From: Prorocentrum cordatum
Taxonomy: Eukaryota > Sar > Dinophyceae > Prorocentrales > Prorocentraceae
Reading direction: 5' to 3'
NCBI GenBank assembly: GCA_963575745.1
Contig: CAUYUJ010000386.1
Location: forward strand, 12,501 to 35,000
DNA length: 22,500 nucleotides
In this document: positions 1 through 8,296 of the stretch, in pieces
Layout of the letters: the number at the start of each line of letters is the position of its first letter
How positions within the stretch are numbered: position 1 is the stretch's first letter
The notes under the pieces: model-generated
What the model saw: the letters and a program-made list of their open reading frames with translations, nothing else
What the model was told of the DNA's origin: nothing
Database searches by the model: none
Position numbers and translations under genes: made by a program

Positions 1-148
1 TGAAATGCCAATATCTACATCGTAAGCGTACGTCGTAATCGTATCTAGCGCGCGTTACGCTCTCCACCTTGCGCCTGGTTGCGGGCGCGGTTGCGGCTGC
101 GGCGGCGTCCTTCAGCACGCGCTTCGCCATCTGGCGGGCGACGGGCAC

Positions 149-236
149 GGGGGGAGGGAGGAGGGAGGAGGGGAAGGAGGGGGGGCGGGGGGGGGGGGGA
201 GGAGGGAGGGGGGGGAGGAGGAGAAGGAGGAGGTAC
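149..236. repeat. G-rich low-complexity tract
   Basis: Nearly pure G with GGA and GGAGGA interruptions. It has G-quadruplex potential but no coding character. The rest of 1-632 holds no gene that I can support. ORFs drawn through it are products of the biased composition. Confidence 0.85.
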
Positions 237-439
237 TATGTGTATTTATGTACTATACATATATGTACCATGGGCATACCGTATAATATGTATGTGTACT
301 ATAGATGCATATGTTGGGGGAAGATCAATGGATGCAAGGGGAAAAGGGCGGGGCGGCGCACGGGGGCGCGAAGATAATCGCATCTCTCGGGGCGCGGCCT
401 GGGCTGGAGAGCCGCCCTTGTCCAAGGCGGCCCCGCGTC

Positions 440-531
440 GGGGGGGGGGGGGGGGGGGGGGGGTTCCTCCTCCTCCTCCTCCTGCCCCATCGCCCTCCTC
501 CTCCTCCTCCCCCCCCCCTTCCTCCCTCCTC
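440..531. repeat. G24 homopolymer followed by CCT/CTC repeats
   Basis: A run of 24 G residues (440-463) is followed directly by CCT/CTC triplets and poly-C. G-run then C-run makes this a strand-switching low-complexity block. Long G runs are also error-prone in sequencing, so the exact length is uncertain. Confidence 0.85.
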
Positions 532-632
532 GAAGACGACGACTGCGGCGACGACGAAGATGGGGAAGGGGAGTGGAGGATGATGCAATGCATGATGAGG
601 AAGAATGAACGACGGAGGAAGAAGTGGGCGGC

Positions 633-704
633 TTCGACAGTCGACTTTTTTTTTTGTTCGACAGTCGATTTGTGTTTTTTTTCCGACAATCGATTTTTTG
701 TTTA
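633..704. repeat. Three 24-bp repeats with TCGACAGTCGA core
   Basis: Three units begin at 633, 657 and 681, exactly 24 bp apart. Each has a TTCGACAGTCGA-like half-palindrome followed by a T-rich spacer; the third is diverged (TTCCGACAATCGATT). On the minus strand the array lies immediately downstream of the transposase pseudogene stop (717), so it may be part of that element's 3' end. The same TCGACAGTCGA core recurs singly near 9004 and 9827. Confidence 0.75.
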
Positions 705-716
705 TTATTGTTTCAG

Positions 717-2739
717 CTACGCGCCCCTGCCATGATAGTAAGGCACGATGATCTTCACGGTCGATGGTGGAATGCGCATGTATACAACGGGCTTGACAAT
801 CGACGTCGGGTCCAAGAACACGTCTGGCGTCGCCGATTCATCCCAGATGGTCCAAGTCCCAGGGTCCACAGCGGCAGCCTCCCGCACGTGGACTGCGATG
901 AAATCGCCCATCGCATAGAACAACACAACTCTACCTAAACGAAGTGCACCGCCAGTGCGGATGAGCACGTAGTCGTCCCTCTTCACGCCACCACACTTCA
1001 ACGCAGCCGCTGTAGACGTATCCATCTGGATGCCTGCGATATCGAGTTTACGGCGCTTCGACGTCGAGATATACTGCTCGTCGAACTGGAACCGCCCCTC
1101 GACAACGTCTTGAACGTAACAGCTTAAATATCCAAACGTTGTCGTGTGCTCGACCTAGTTGTAAACGTGCACCACTGTCGTCTTCACGTCTTTGTGTTTC
1201 CGTTCTGGCGCAAAGCACGAAATCACCCTACCCAGTCGAAGTAGGTCGGTGGGCACGTGCGCCAAATGATGAAACTTCACCCTGGTAAACGTATGGTACA
1301 ATCGGCGAAACAGTACCGCGTGCTCTGCAATGGCCCCCGAAAGCGTGGCGTGCAATGCGCCCGTCATATCGTCCTCTCCTGATAGGAGCCCCAACATGAA
1401 CGTTAACAGCTCGAAACATCGAACGTGGTCCGCGGGCACGCGGCCAGAGCACCTGCCCCGAAGAAATGCCAGCAACAATGGACAAAGTCCGAGAACGTCG
1501 CTCGCAAACAGCTTCACGTGGTCGGTCGCTATGAAGTTCTCCGTGAACCACTCTGGCTTGGGAGGTGACGCGGTCAACTTGGGGTGGATGTACAAGCGCG
1601 CGTAGGCGGCAATCTCATACATATCGATATTCAACCTCTTCAACCACGATGTGAGCGCCGCAATCTGAAGCCCCGCAACGCCATGCGATACCAGGGTGTG
1701 CTGCCAATCCCTGATGTAATTACTCACGGGGCGCAGCACGCTTCTCAAACGAGGAACGCACAGCATCCCATGTTCATTATAACTAATGCCCAGCTTCGTT
1801 TCGAGCGCCTCCACCTTCGACATCGATATCTGCCCGACCTGCGATACCAAGATCTCGTGCATTCTCCAGAACGTGTCGTCGCCCAGCTGCTTGTGCTTCG
1901 ATTTATCTACGCAGTCCAGTCCGACGGTGTACTGGCCGTCGGCGTAGCCAGTCTTGTGGATGAAGTTCACCACGTTCATGCACGAGATGCAGGGTTTCAG
2001 CCCTGCCGCCCCTTTAATGGCCAAAAACTCTTTGTGGCCTTTTTTTCATCAGCCATAAAACCGACCAGGCGAGCACGAAACACCCGCACGGCACTCCCAT
2101 GGGGAACTACAAAGCCGTGTGTGAAGTTATGAGGCCCGTCAACGAACATGGCGACGAGAATATGCTTCAAGAGGGCGCTCACTCCCCCAGGAATTCTCTC
2201 CACCAGCCTGGTGCGAACCCCGCCCAGGCAAAACCAGCCCCCCGTTCTATGGAGGAGCCAGCCTGGTAGCTCCAGAAAGGTGTAATAAACATTCCACAAT
2301 TGGCGCCCAACATCAGATCTCAAAGGGTTGCCTGGCGTCATATAGCCACCGTAAAACACCAAGCTACAAGTACACAAAGGTGCCTTGTCGACCGCAGCAG
2401 ACAGCAGATTGGCAAACTTTTCGCTGATAGTCGACATATAGTGCAGAAACGCAAATGGGTGTACATATTCCCACGGCCCGATGCCTGGGACATCCAGTGT
2501 CTGCACAACAGGTCCGCATGGCGTCCTCGCGGGCCATGCATCCCCGCTGCTATCCTGCACTGGCGTAGCTCATCTCGTCCTCCGAGCTCCTCGTCCCTAA
2601 GCATCCCTTTCCTATTCAGCGTCTGCAGGATGCGGGCGACGCTCGCCTTCGAACCCCGCGAAGTGGCCAGAAGCTCCGACCGCAGCTGCATCCTCGTCTC
2701 ATCATCGATGTCGATCGTGGCGGGTGCGCCCCGCTTCAT
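717..2739 (-). pseudogene. Decayed CACTA/TNP2-like transposase
   Basis: Three minus-strand ORFs read as one interrupted protein of about 670 aa. The N-terminal part starts at ATG 2739 (MKRGAPATIDIDDE). A frame change near 2545-2575 leads to a middle part with GPWEYVHPFAFLHY, LVFYGGYMTPGNP and GGVSALLKHILVAM. A second break lies in a 7-base A run (2040-2046), where one extra base would restore the frame. Next comes a CISC zinc-knuckle-like motif (KGAAGLKPCISC) and a late HHLAHVPTDLLRLG...ERKHKDVK block. An in-frame TAG at 1155-1157 is followed by 145 more in-frame codons ending in TAG at 717. The layout of an RNase-H-like core, a Cys-x2-Cys insertion and a late basic block resembles TNP2/CACTA transposases; I also recall similar predicted proteins in dinoflagellates, not verified here. 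Where a metal-binding aspartate would be expected in the FYxDE(V)TPGNP region, this copy reads GGY. With three lesions it is probably dead, although some could be assembly errors. Confidence 0.75.
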
Positions 2740-2763
2740 GTTCGCAACACTGAACCTGAAACG

Positions 2764-2784
2764 GCTGTGGAAGAATGGCGACGG
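2764..2784 (-). other. Relict spliced leader upstream of transposase
   Basis: Aligned without gaps to the dinoflagellate spliced leader (CCGTAGCCATTTTGGCTC then AAG), 14 of 21 positions match, including 10 of the first 11. It lies on the coding strand 25 bp before the transposase ATG. The 3' half is poorly preserved, making this the weakest of the five listed relicts. Confidence 0.5.
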
Positions 2785-2815
2785 CTGCGATGATACTAGA
2801 GACTGCGCGTGAGAA

Positions 2816-2967
2816 TGCTTATATGCATGGTGAATGCAAGACGTTGTTGTGTAAATAGTCATATTTGTATGTATATGCATGTATGTATGTATGCGGGTAC
2901 GCATGTATGCATGCATGTATATATGTATGTATGTGTATATGCATATATGTATGCATGCATGCGCGTT

Positions 2968-3005
<38 letters not shown>
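2816..3005. repeat. ATGT/ATGC microsatellite and (AT)n
   Basis: Degenerate TATG/CATG tetranucleotides run from about 2816 and end in an uninterrupted AT dinucleotide run (about 2970-3004). ORFs here (YIYIYI, MYVCMYV) are repeat translations, not genes. Confidence 0.9.
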
Positions 3006-3010
<5 letters not shown>

Positions 3011-3297
3011 GTGCCGACATCGATGCACATCCCTCGCGCGCGCAGCGGTGCGCGTTTTCGGAAGGAGGGTGAAACGTTGTCGCACTCTGATGCACCTTGG
3101 CAAGCTACCTTCGGCATGCCGCAACACAAACTTGCACAGGCGCAGAGAATGATGGCACACACAGGGCCGCAAGTGAAGTCCCGCATTCACGCGACTCGAA
3201 GCGGATGACGGGTCGCGATGGGAGGGGACGGGGCCTGCTTATTCGAGCGGGAAGGGGGGGATCCGAGGCGATGCCGTCTGTCGGCAAACGCCCCCAT

Positions 3298-3353
3298 GGT
3301 AGCCCCAGAAAGGTTTAACACAATTCCACAGCATGCGCCCAGCATCAGATCTC
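3298..3353 (-). pseudogene. Transposase fragment, copy of 2265-2321
   Basis: The plus-strand sequence around TAGCCCCAGAAAGGT and GCATCAGATCTC aligns with 2265-2321 in the transposase pseudogene (TAGCTCCAGAAAGGT, ACATCAGATCTC), with a few substitutions and small indels. On the minus strand it encodes a degraded version of the SDVGRQLWN...ELPG segment. It lies on the wrong side of its companion fragment at 3441-3579 relative to the parent order. Confidence 0.75.
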
Positions 3354-3440
3354 GAACGTCGACATTTGATTTACGATTTCGATGTGATGGTACTTTCGCA
3401 AAGCAGATCACACACATCGCGTGTATTTGTGTCGCTCTGA

Positions 3441-3579
3441 GGCGGCTTGCAAAACTGGCGCACAACACTCGACACACCTGCACATCACTTCCATTGGGCA
3501 CTATATTATACAAAGCCGTGTGTGAAAATCTGAGGCCCGTCAACATGGCGACGAGAATATGCTTCAAGAGGGCGCTCAA
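3441..3579 (-). pseudogene. Transposase fragment, copy of 2062-2184
   Basis: The plus strand shares CAAAGCCGTGTGTGAA, TGAGGCCCGTCAAC and ATGGCGACGAGAATATGC with 2110-2166. Read on the minus strand it retains SALLKHILVAM, identical to the parent, then degrades. Similarity stops near 3577, where the neighbouring coiled-coil ORF ends with its TGA. The copy is clearly non-functional. Confidence 0.8.
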
Positions 3580-3938
3580 TCCGAGTCCTCCTCAGCCGCT
3601 GCCTGCACAGCCGCTGCCGCGCGCCTCGAGGCCCGATGCTGGTCTCGCGTCAGCGCGTCGTCGCTGGCGGGTCCATCGCACTCGGCGTCTTCGTCACCGT
3701 CTCCACCTTCACCACCTCCACTGTCCTCCTCTTCCTCATCCTCATAGTCGTCCTGGAACATACCGCTATCGCTGTCCTCGCCCTTCTCCTCGGAGGGCGA
3801 GGTGAACCCCGACCCCTGTTCGATGCATATCTTTCGCTCCAAGCGCCGAACTTTGCTCCGAATCTCCCCGATGCGATTCATGGTCTCCACGTGGCGAGCC
3901 ATCACGAGAGCCTCCAGCGCCTCGATTCTGGCCAACAC
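3576..3938 (-). CDS. Coiled-coil/acidic protein fragment, unknown function
   Basis: This is a 120-codon minus-strand ORF that I do not recognise. Residues 1-39 are heptad-like and charged (RIEALEALVMARHVETMNR, then IRSKVRRLERKI), so probably a coiled coil. About residues 46-85 are highly acidic, with Glu/Asp runs and Gly, and the tail is Ala-rich. There is no ATG at the 5' end: the first in-frame Met is at residue 13, and upstream on the coding strand lies an 80-bp purine tract, so the true 5' end may be an exon boundary. The TGA stop (3576-3578) falls exactly where similarity to the transposase fragment begins, so the original C-terminus may have been lost to that insertion. The amino-acid pattern is more gene-like than the other frames, but compositional bias keeps confidence moderate. 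Confidence 0.5.
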   Translation of the reverse strand: MLARIEALEALVMARHVETMNRIGEIRSKVRRLERKICIEQGSGFTSPSEEKGEDSDSGMFQDDYEDEEEEDSGGGEGGDGDEDAECDGPASDDALTRDQHRASRRAAAAVQAAAEEDSD

Positions 3939-3939
3939 C

Positions 3940-4050
3940 TCCCCGAGCCCTCCCCCCTTCCCCTGCCCTCCCCCCTACCCCTCTTCTCCCTCTTCCCTCC
4001 TCTCCTCCCTCTTCCACCCTCATCCCTCTACCAACCTCCCAGCCCCTCCT
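3940..4050. repeat. Polypyrimidine tract
   Basis: CCT/CTC-rich low-complexity sequence with few purines on the plus strand (purine-rich on the minus strand). No gene is seen here. Confidence 0.8.
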
Positions 4051-4169
4051 CGCGTATGGGATCAGCCGAGGCACTCGCCATGCCCCCCCTGCGGCGCGGG
4101 GGCCTGCACTTCTGCTAGACGTAGTGCGTCAAGCCTTTGAACTGGAGTCAGCTCTCCGCTCGGGCCTAA

Positions 4170-4258
4170 AGCAACGGATATCGATGTCGATGTTTCTATC
4201 GAGTTCGATGTCTCTACTGGCGTCGATGTCGATGCTTTTATCGATATCGATTTCTTGC
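4170..4258. repeat. Cluster of TCGAYR hexamers
   Basis: Within 90 bp the sequences GATATCGATGTCGATG, ATCGAGTTCGATG, GTCGATGTCGATGC and ATCGATATCGATTTC occur. They form a degenerate TCGA(C/T)(A/G) hexamer array with ClaI/EcoRV-like palindromes. The same motif is scattered throughout the window, both between genes and inside coding sequence. Confidence 0.75.
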
Positions 4259-4435
4259 ATCACAAAACCCCCATCTCAATGCTGGCCGATGGGCTTTCCG
4301 ACGGACGGAGCTCGACCGCGGGGCGCGCAGGCAAACCGGCCATAGGAGATATATCTTTGCCTCGGGGGTCCTCCATCCTCATTCCTCCATCCTCCATCTC
4401 CCCCTCCACTCTCAATCACCCATCCCCCTCCTCCT

Positions 4436-4526
4436 TCATGGTGATGGTGGCGATGATGATGATGGCGATGCTGCTGCAGATGGTGATGAGGAAGATGATG
4501 ATGATGATGACGATGATGGCGATGAT
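4436..4526. repeat. ATG/GATGAT microsatellite
   Basis: Imperfect ATG triplets with GGT and GCG interruptions; on the minus strand they encode His-rich runs. This tract directly follows the exon-like segment at 4531-4650 in transcription order. Confidence 0.85.
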
Positions 4527-4530
4527 TATA

Positions 4531-4650
4531 TTGTGTTTTGTTCAAAGCGCGTGCCATACATCCCCGGCACATCCGTTTATCGTGGGCGTCGATGTCGATG
4601 TGCGCGGTTACCCACGCCACCTCGGTATCGCTGGCATCAAACCACACCGC
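4531..4650 (-). other. Exon-like segment, unknown
   Basis: Minus-strand codons give a mixed, protein-like stretch (WFDASDTEVAWVTAHIDID then DKRMCRGCMARALNKTQ) before falling into a His-repeat microsatellite. It contains a CRGC pair and no ATG at its start. It may be a gene remnant or a short exon, and I do not recognise it. It lies about 85 bp downstream of the stop of the 4735-5385 gene and in a different reading frame. Confidence 0.3.
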
Positions 4651-4734
4651 CCATCATATTGAAAGACACACTCCGTCGTCGATATCGATTGCGCCGTCAG
4701 TGGCGTGCTGATCGCACTACATGCGAGATTGCAC

Positions 4735-5385
4735 CTACAAAAAGAAACGCCTCCTGCCTTTGCGCTTATGCATTGGCTTAGCTGGAGGCATGCCCTGCAA
4801 ATCCAAAGCGCACAACAAGGCGCTGCACTTCTTGATGTCGAGCTTCATTCCGAGATCATCCTCATCCCGCTGGTGGTTTTTCAGCATGACCATATAGTGC
4901 ACACGGCTACAATAGAAGCACACGTCGTCCTTCCCATCATCGTCCTTCTTGCACTTGCACCCCGCCTTCACGTAGCGCCTCAAGAAATGGTTCCTCAGCT
5001 TCTTGCGGTACCAGAGCGTGCCCCAATACTGCGGGTATAAGATGCCGTCCTCGTCAGCCCGCTGCTTGATCTGCACCGACTTCCACGGCGTGGGCCCCTC
5101 CAGGTACGGCACCATCTTGACGGCCTTCATCGGGTGGAACTGCACCTTCTTTGCCATGTCGCCCGCGGGCTTGGCGGGCTTGTATTTCTTCAGCGCTGGC
5201 TGGAGGCCGAGCTCGTCATCGCTCAAGTCCATGCTCGGGCTGAGCGTGAAGCTCGGCGGAGTGAGCGCTCCCCGCATGACCTCGCCCCTCGGCGGGAACG
5301 GCGTCATATTCTCCAGGCCTGTCGGGAGCGGAAACCGCAGGTGCGGAGCCGTCTCCGTCTGCGCTGCATAATTGGCGAAGGACAT
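4735..5385 (-). CDS. Cys-rich basic protein, unknown function
   Basis: A 216-codon ORF from ATG 5385 to TAG 4735. The frame is open up to a TTG at 5451, but 5385 is the first ATG and lies 71 bp after a spliced-leader relict, giving a normal short 5' UTR. The N-terminal third is Pro-rich and includes an acidic SPSMDLSDDELG patch; residues 62-80 are Lys-rich. The conserved-looking core, about residues 88-175, has aromatic residues (YPQYWGTLWYRKKLRNHFLRR) and a four-cysteine set, C143-x-C145 and C156-x2-C159, separated by an Asp/Lys loop, which could bind zinc. The C-terminus is strongly basic (KRKGRRR). I do not recognise the family. A nucleic-acid-binding role is a guess from the Cys set and basic tail. 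Confidence 0.7.
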   Translation of the reverse strand: MSFANYAAQTETAPHLRFPLPTGLENMTPFPPRGEVMRGALTPPSFTLSPSMDLSDDELGLQPALKKYKPAKPAGDMAKKVQFHPMKAVKMVPYLEGPTPWKSVQIKQRADEDGILYPQYWGTLWYRKKLRNHFLRRYVKAGCKCKKDDDGKDDVCFYCSRVHYMVMLKNHQRDEDDLGMKLDIKKCSALLCALDLQGMPPAKPMHKRKGRRRFFL

Positions 5386-5455
5386 CGACACTAACTGCAA
5401 GGATCGATAGGCGATTGCGAGTCTACGTGGGCTTCGATCGTCGGCGTACAACTGT

Positions 5456-5476
5456 AACGAGCCAAAATGGCTGGGG
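5456..5476 (-). other. Relict dinoflagellate spliced leader
   Basis: The minus strand carries AGCCATTTTGGCTC as a perfect 14-base match to the dinoflagellate spliced leader. Over the full 21 positions 16 match, with differences only at positions 3-4 and 19-21. It lies 71 bp upstream of the ATG of the 4735-5385 gene and on its strand. Such relicts are known in dinoflagellates as traces of trans-spliced mRNAs that were reverse-transcribed and reinserted. Confidence 0.85.
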
Positions 5477-6123
5477 AGGCCGCGCTAGACGATGCAGGGG
5501 GCGGCCTCGGAGCAGAGTGAGAACAAGATCGTAAAGTAAGATGGTATACCATGATAGTAGAGCACGCCACGATGTACGATAATCGAATACCTTTATGAGC
5601 TCGTCTCATCTTCGGCTCCAGGCTTCCTATATCTACTCTCTACTATCTTACTCTCACTCTACAGTCGTTTACTGTGTTACTGCGGAGGAGAGAGAGGGAG
5701 AGATGACAATAACACAATGGATTTGTTCGGTTCACATTGAGGCAATCAGAAGGGCGTCACTCCCAATGACGCGCTGCGTGCAGACGCCTATGGCGATATC
5801 GATCTGAGTCCGTGTTGCCCGACGTCGATGGCTGGGTAACGTCCCCGTGGCACATGCGAACCTGACCGTCTGCGCACTGAACGAAAAGATAACACACGAT
5901 GCAACTGCAAATGCAAACGCTGTTGCCTACACCAGCGTACAACAATGCTCAGCTGAGCGGGGTCGCGCTCCAATCGTGACTTCACTACGACGAGCGCCAC
6001 TCCGTAAACTTCGATATCGATATATCTGCGAACAAAACGATTGCATCGGCGTGCCCTGCAGGGAGCGCTATGCCCAGCGTAGCGCACCACCTTAATTCGG
6101 AACTCGGAGCGCTGCTGCACCGC
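5477..6123. other. Intergenic, no gene seen
   Basis: It separates the 3' end of the Lys/Ala-tract gene from the spliced-leader relict of the next gene. It contains a pyrimidine-rich stretch near 5610-5665 and TCGATATCGATAT at about 6012-6024. No ORF has convincing protein character. Confidence 0.5.
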
Positions 6124-7140
6124 CTACCAGTTCCCCTTGTCACCGTCGACCCACTCGACCACAGCCTTCCACGCCTTCTTCTCGTCGCCGCCGTACGCGC
6201 CCCAGGCCCCCCAACTGAACATCTTGTCCCAGACAACGCCCACCTTCTTGACCCGCCACTTGGAGTTCTTCTCGTCCGTATAGATGGCATAATCCTTGTA
6301 ATAGATGGGGGGCTGCTTCTTGAGCGCGGGTAGCGGGGGCGCCTTGGTCGACGTCGATGTTGGGCAGGCCTTGGCCTTGGCCTTGGCCTTGGCCTTGCCT
6401 TTGGCCTTGGCCTTAGCTTTGGCCTTGCCCTTGCCTCTCGTCGTCTCGGTCTCCTCCAACATCTTCTTGATGTACTCGTCGATCTCCTCCTGCCGTGCCG
6501 CGGGCCCCCCGCTGGCAGCGGCGGGCTTCTTCATAGATGGATGCTGCTCCTCATCGTCTTCGTCGTCATCGACTTCGGCGAGCGCGCGCTTCCTCGAAGC
6601 TTGGGGCGGCGGCGTCCCCGAGCCAGGATCGGGCGCGGCGCCCTTTGGAGCGGGCGTCGTCGGCGGCCCGAGGGACCCTGCTGATGAGGTCCTCCGCAAG
6701 CCCGATGGGGGCTCATTCAAGAAGGTCAGCGGGATGTCGCCCTGCCGCGGACCCCCTCCTGCCGATGCGGTGCCCATGAGCTGGCCGAACATGTTAACCA
6801 TCGTGCTCATCTGCTGCATGAATGCGTCCTGGTGCCTGCTGTTCGGGTTCGGGCGCTCGAACGGGACCATGCTGCTGCTGCCCCCCGAGGGGTGCTCATA
6901 TATTCCGTTCGTTTTGCGGGCTTCCGTGATCTGCCCTGCTTGCAGGCGCAAGGCCTCGCTAAACTGAGGCTTGGGGAGCACGGGAGCCCCGAACACCTGC
7001 GGCTCGATCTCGACGAATTGCGACACAAGGAGGGGGTAGTTGCAGACAGACGATTGCGCCGAGCGCCTCGATGCACGTTTCTTCTTGATCTGCTCCTCTG
7101 GGCAGCACGCGACCCCCATCGGGCGCCCAGCCTCGAGCAT
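6124..7140 (-). CDS. Lys/Ala-tract protein with Trp-rich C-terminal module
   Basis: A 338-codon ORF from ATG 7140 to TAG 6124. An early basic cluster (KKKRASRRS, residues about 19-27) looks like a nuclear localisation signal. A Met/Gln-rich amphipathic segment (FMQQMSTMVNMFGQLMG) lies near residues 106-122. There is an acidic stretch (DDDEDDEE, about residues 191-198), then a helix with EEIDEYIKKMLEE, then a 20-residue Lys-Ala/Lys-Gly tract (about 236-258). The last 65 residues form an aromatic module (YYKDYAIYTDEKNSKWRV, FSWGAWGAY, AWKAVVEWV) that looks like a small folded domain; similar tails occur, from memory, in predicted dinoflagellate proteins. The same frame continues upstream of the ATG with protein-like sequence (DVAPPVVEFVGDPEASTRR), interrupted by a TAG at 7159-7161 that follows CTCCCCC. 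That TAG may be a nonsense change or a splice acceptor, so the true start may be near 7260. Function unknown, perhaps nuclear. Confidence 0.7.
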   Translation of the reverse strand: MLEAGRPMGVACCPEEQIKKKRASRRSAQSSVCNYPLLVSQFVEIEPQVFGAPVLPKPQFSEALRLQAGQITEARKTNGIYEHPSGGSSSMVPFERPNPNSRHQDAFMQQMSTMVNMFGQLMGTASAGGGPRQGDIPLTFLNEPPSGLRRTSSAGSLGPPTTPAPKGAAPDPGSGTPPPQASRKRALAEVDDDEDDEEQHPSMKKPAAASGGPAARQEEIDEYIKKMLEETETTRGKGKAKAKAKAKGKAKAKAKAKACPTSTSTKAPPLPALKKQPPIYYKDYAIYTDEKNSKWRVKKVGVVWDKMFSWGAWGAYGGDEKKAWKAVVEWVDGDKGNW

Positions 7141-7267
7141 GTAGCCCCGTGGGGTGCCCTAGGGGGAGCGGGGTCGTCTGGTTGAGGCCTCTGGATCGCC
7201 AACAAATTCAACAACAGGCGGGGCAACATCTTGAAAAAAGCTGGGTGAAAACCTTGGCCCGAAACAT

Positions 7268-7400
7268 GAGATGGCGATGTGGACGGAGAGGGAGGGGGCA
7301 GTGGGGATGGGGAGAGAACGAGAGTGTGGGTGATAGTGGTTACTCGATGTCGACACGTTCGGGGCCTCTCAATATCGACGTCGCCTCGTCCTCCCCCTCA
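7268..7400 (-). repeat. Shared gene 3' end, copy A
   Basis: Nearly the same as 10184-10310: GAGATGGCGAT, GGGAGAGAACGAGAGTG, GTGGTTACTCGATGTCGAC and CCTCTC(A/G)ATATC occur in the same order and spacing. On the minus strand it encodes EDEATSILRGPERVDIE then TAA, against EEEATLISRGTESVDIE then TAA in copy B (12 of 17 residues identical). In copy A this tail is one frameshift away from the end of the 7398-8069 ORF. Confidence 0.8.
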
Positions 7401-8069
7401 CCCACCTTCTCCCCCTGATCCTGCCCATATAACCCCCGACCCCGATGCTGAGACCTGGGCGCTCGATGCGGGGGTCGCGCATTCGACGTCGAGTGCATGC
7501 GATGTCGATGTCGGGTCCTTGAGCTGGTTCTTGTACTCGAACGCCTGCGCGGGCGTAGGCTCCCGACCCGCGGCGATCTCGCTCGCGACCACGAGGGCGG
7601 CCAAGCGAGGCACCGTCTTCTGGTCGGGGTAGTGCAGGCCGAGGGTGTGCACGAGCTTCGCCTCGACCCCCAGGTGGGGGTCCTGTAGCAGCGCCCACAT
7701 CTCCGTCGTCAGGTAGTGTTCTGGGTACTGGTGCGTCTGGTACTGCACGTTGAAGTTACGCCCGTCACGCTTGCCCGTCATGGCGATGTCCATCGTCACC
7801 GACTCCGTTACTGCAATTATCAGCTCGCGCTTCTGGGCGGCCGTGAGGATGTCTGTCGCGTTGATGGCGTGTACGGTCTGAGTCGCGTCATCCCTGGCGC
7901 AACCACCACGACGGACGATCATCTTCACGTGGGCGACCTGGCGCTCGATCACCTGGGCCCGATCCGCATCCTCCATCTGGGCGGTCACCGCCCGCGCGAA
8001 GCCGACGACGCCCTTGAAGGTGGCGAGGCACGACGCCCTTGCAGTGGGTGCCGCCGCCGCGCTCGTCAT
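7398..8069 (-). CDS. Conserved-looking protein, unknown function
   Basis: A 223-codon ORF from ATG 8069 to TGA 7398. A TAG at 8109 blocks upstream extension, and a spliced-leader relict lies at 8117-8137, giving a 5' UTR of about 50 bp. The protein is mostly helical in appearance, with no Cys/His cluster or signal peptide. The central part (RELIIAVTESVTMDIAMTG, YQTHQYPEHYLTTEMWALL) and KLVHTLGLHYPDQKTVPRLAAL have a well-mixed composition. The C-terminus becomes Ser/Ala/Gly-rich. A shift of one base in the G/A-rich stretch near 7401-7415 would join the ORF to the acidic VDIE tail shared with the 10250-11191 gene, so the present TGA may reflect a frameshift. I do not recognise the family. Confidence 0.65.
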   Translation of the reverse strand: MTSAAAAPTARASCLATFKGVVGFARAVTAQMEDADRAQVIERQVAHVKMIVRRGGCARDDATQTVHAINATDILTAAQKRELIIAVTESVTMDIAMTGKRDGRNFNVQYQTHQYPEHYLTTEMWALLQDPHLGVEAKLVHTLGLHYPDQKTVPRLAALVVASEIAAGREPTPAQAFEYKNQLKDPTSTSHALDVECATPASSAQVSASGSGVIWAGSGGEGG

Positions 8070-8116
8070 GGCGATGCCGATGCGGACGCGCTTCGATGTC
8101 GATTGCACCTAGGCGC

Positions 8117-8137
8117 TACGAGCCCAAATGGTGACGG
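8117..8137 (-). other. Relict spliced leader
   Basis: The minus strand reads CCGTCACCATTTGGGCTC. Fifteen of the first 18 positions match the dinoflagellate spliced leader, and the final AAG is not preserved. It lies 48 bp upstream of the ATG at 8069, on the same strand. Confidence 0.7.
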
Positions 8138-8296
8138 CAAGATGGTGATGCATAAGGCCCTGCCCCCTCCTCCAGGCCCTCCCCCATCTTCCAGCCCACC
8201 TCGTCCTGACCTCCCACGCGGCCCATGAGGCGCTGGGCGTACCAGTTTGGGTGGCCCGATTCGCGACCACCTCGATCGCAGCCGACGTCGATGGGT

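Noticed and set aside
1330-2132. Plus-strand ORFs opposite the transposase
   Set aside because: Shadow frames of the minus-strand coding sequence. The minus strand carries the motif-like blocks and the fragment copies preserve the minus-strand reading.
2809-3208. Tyr/Ile- and Met/Cys-rich ORFs
   Set aside because: Translations of the ATGT and AT microsatellite.
7250-7266. Sixth spliced-leader relict upstream of the 6124-7140 gene
   Set aside because: The minus strand reads CATGTTTCGGGCCAAG, reminiscent of CATTTTGGCTCAAG and well placed, but only 9 of 16 positions match without gaps. Not strong enough to count.
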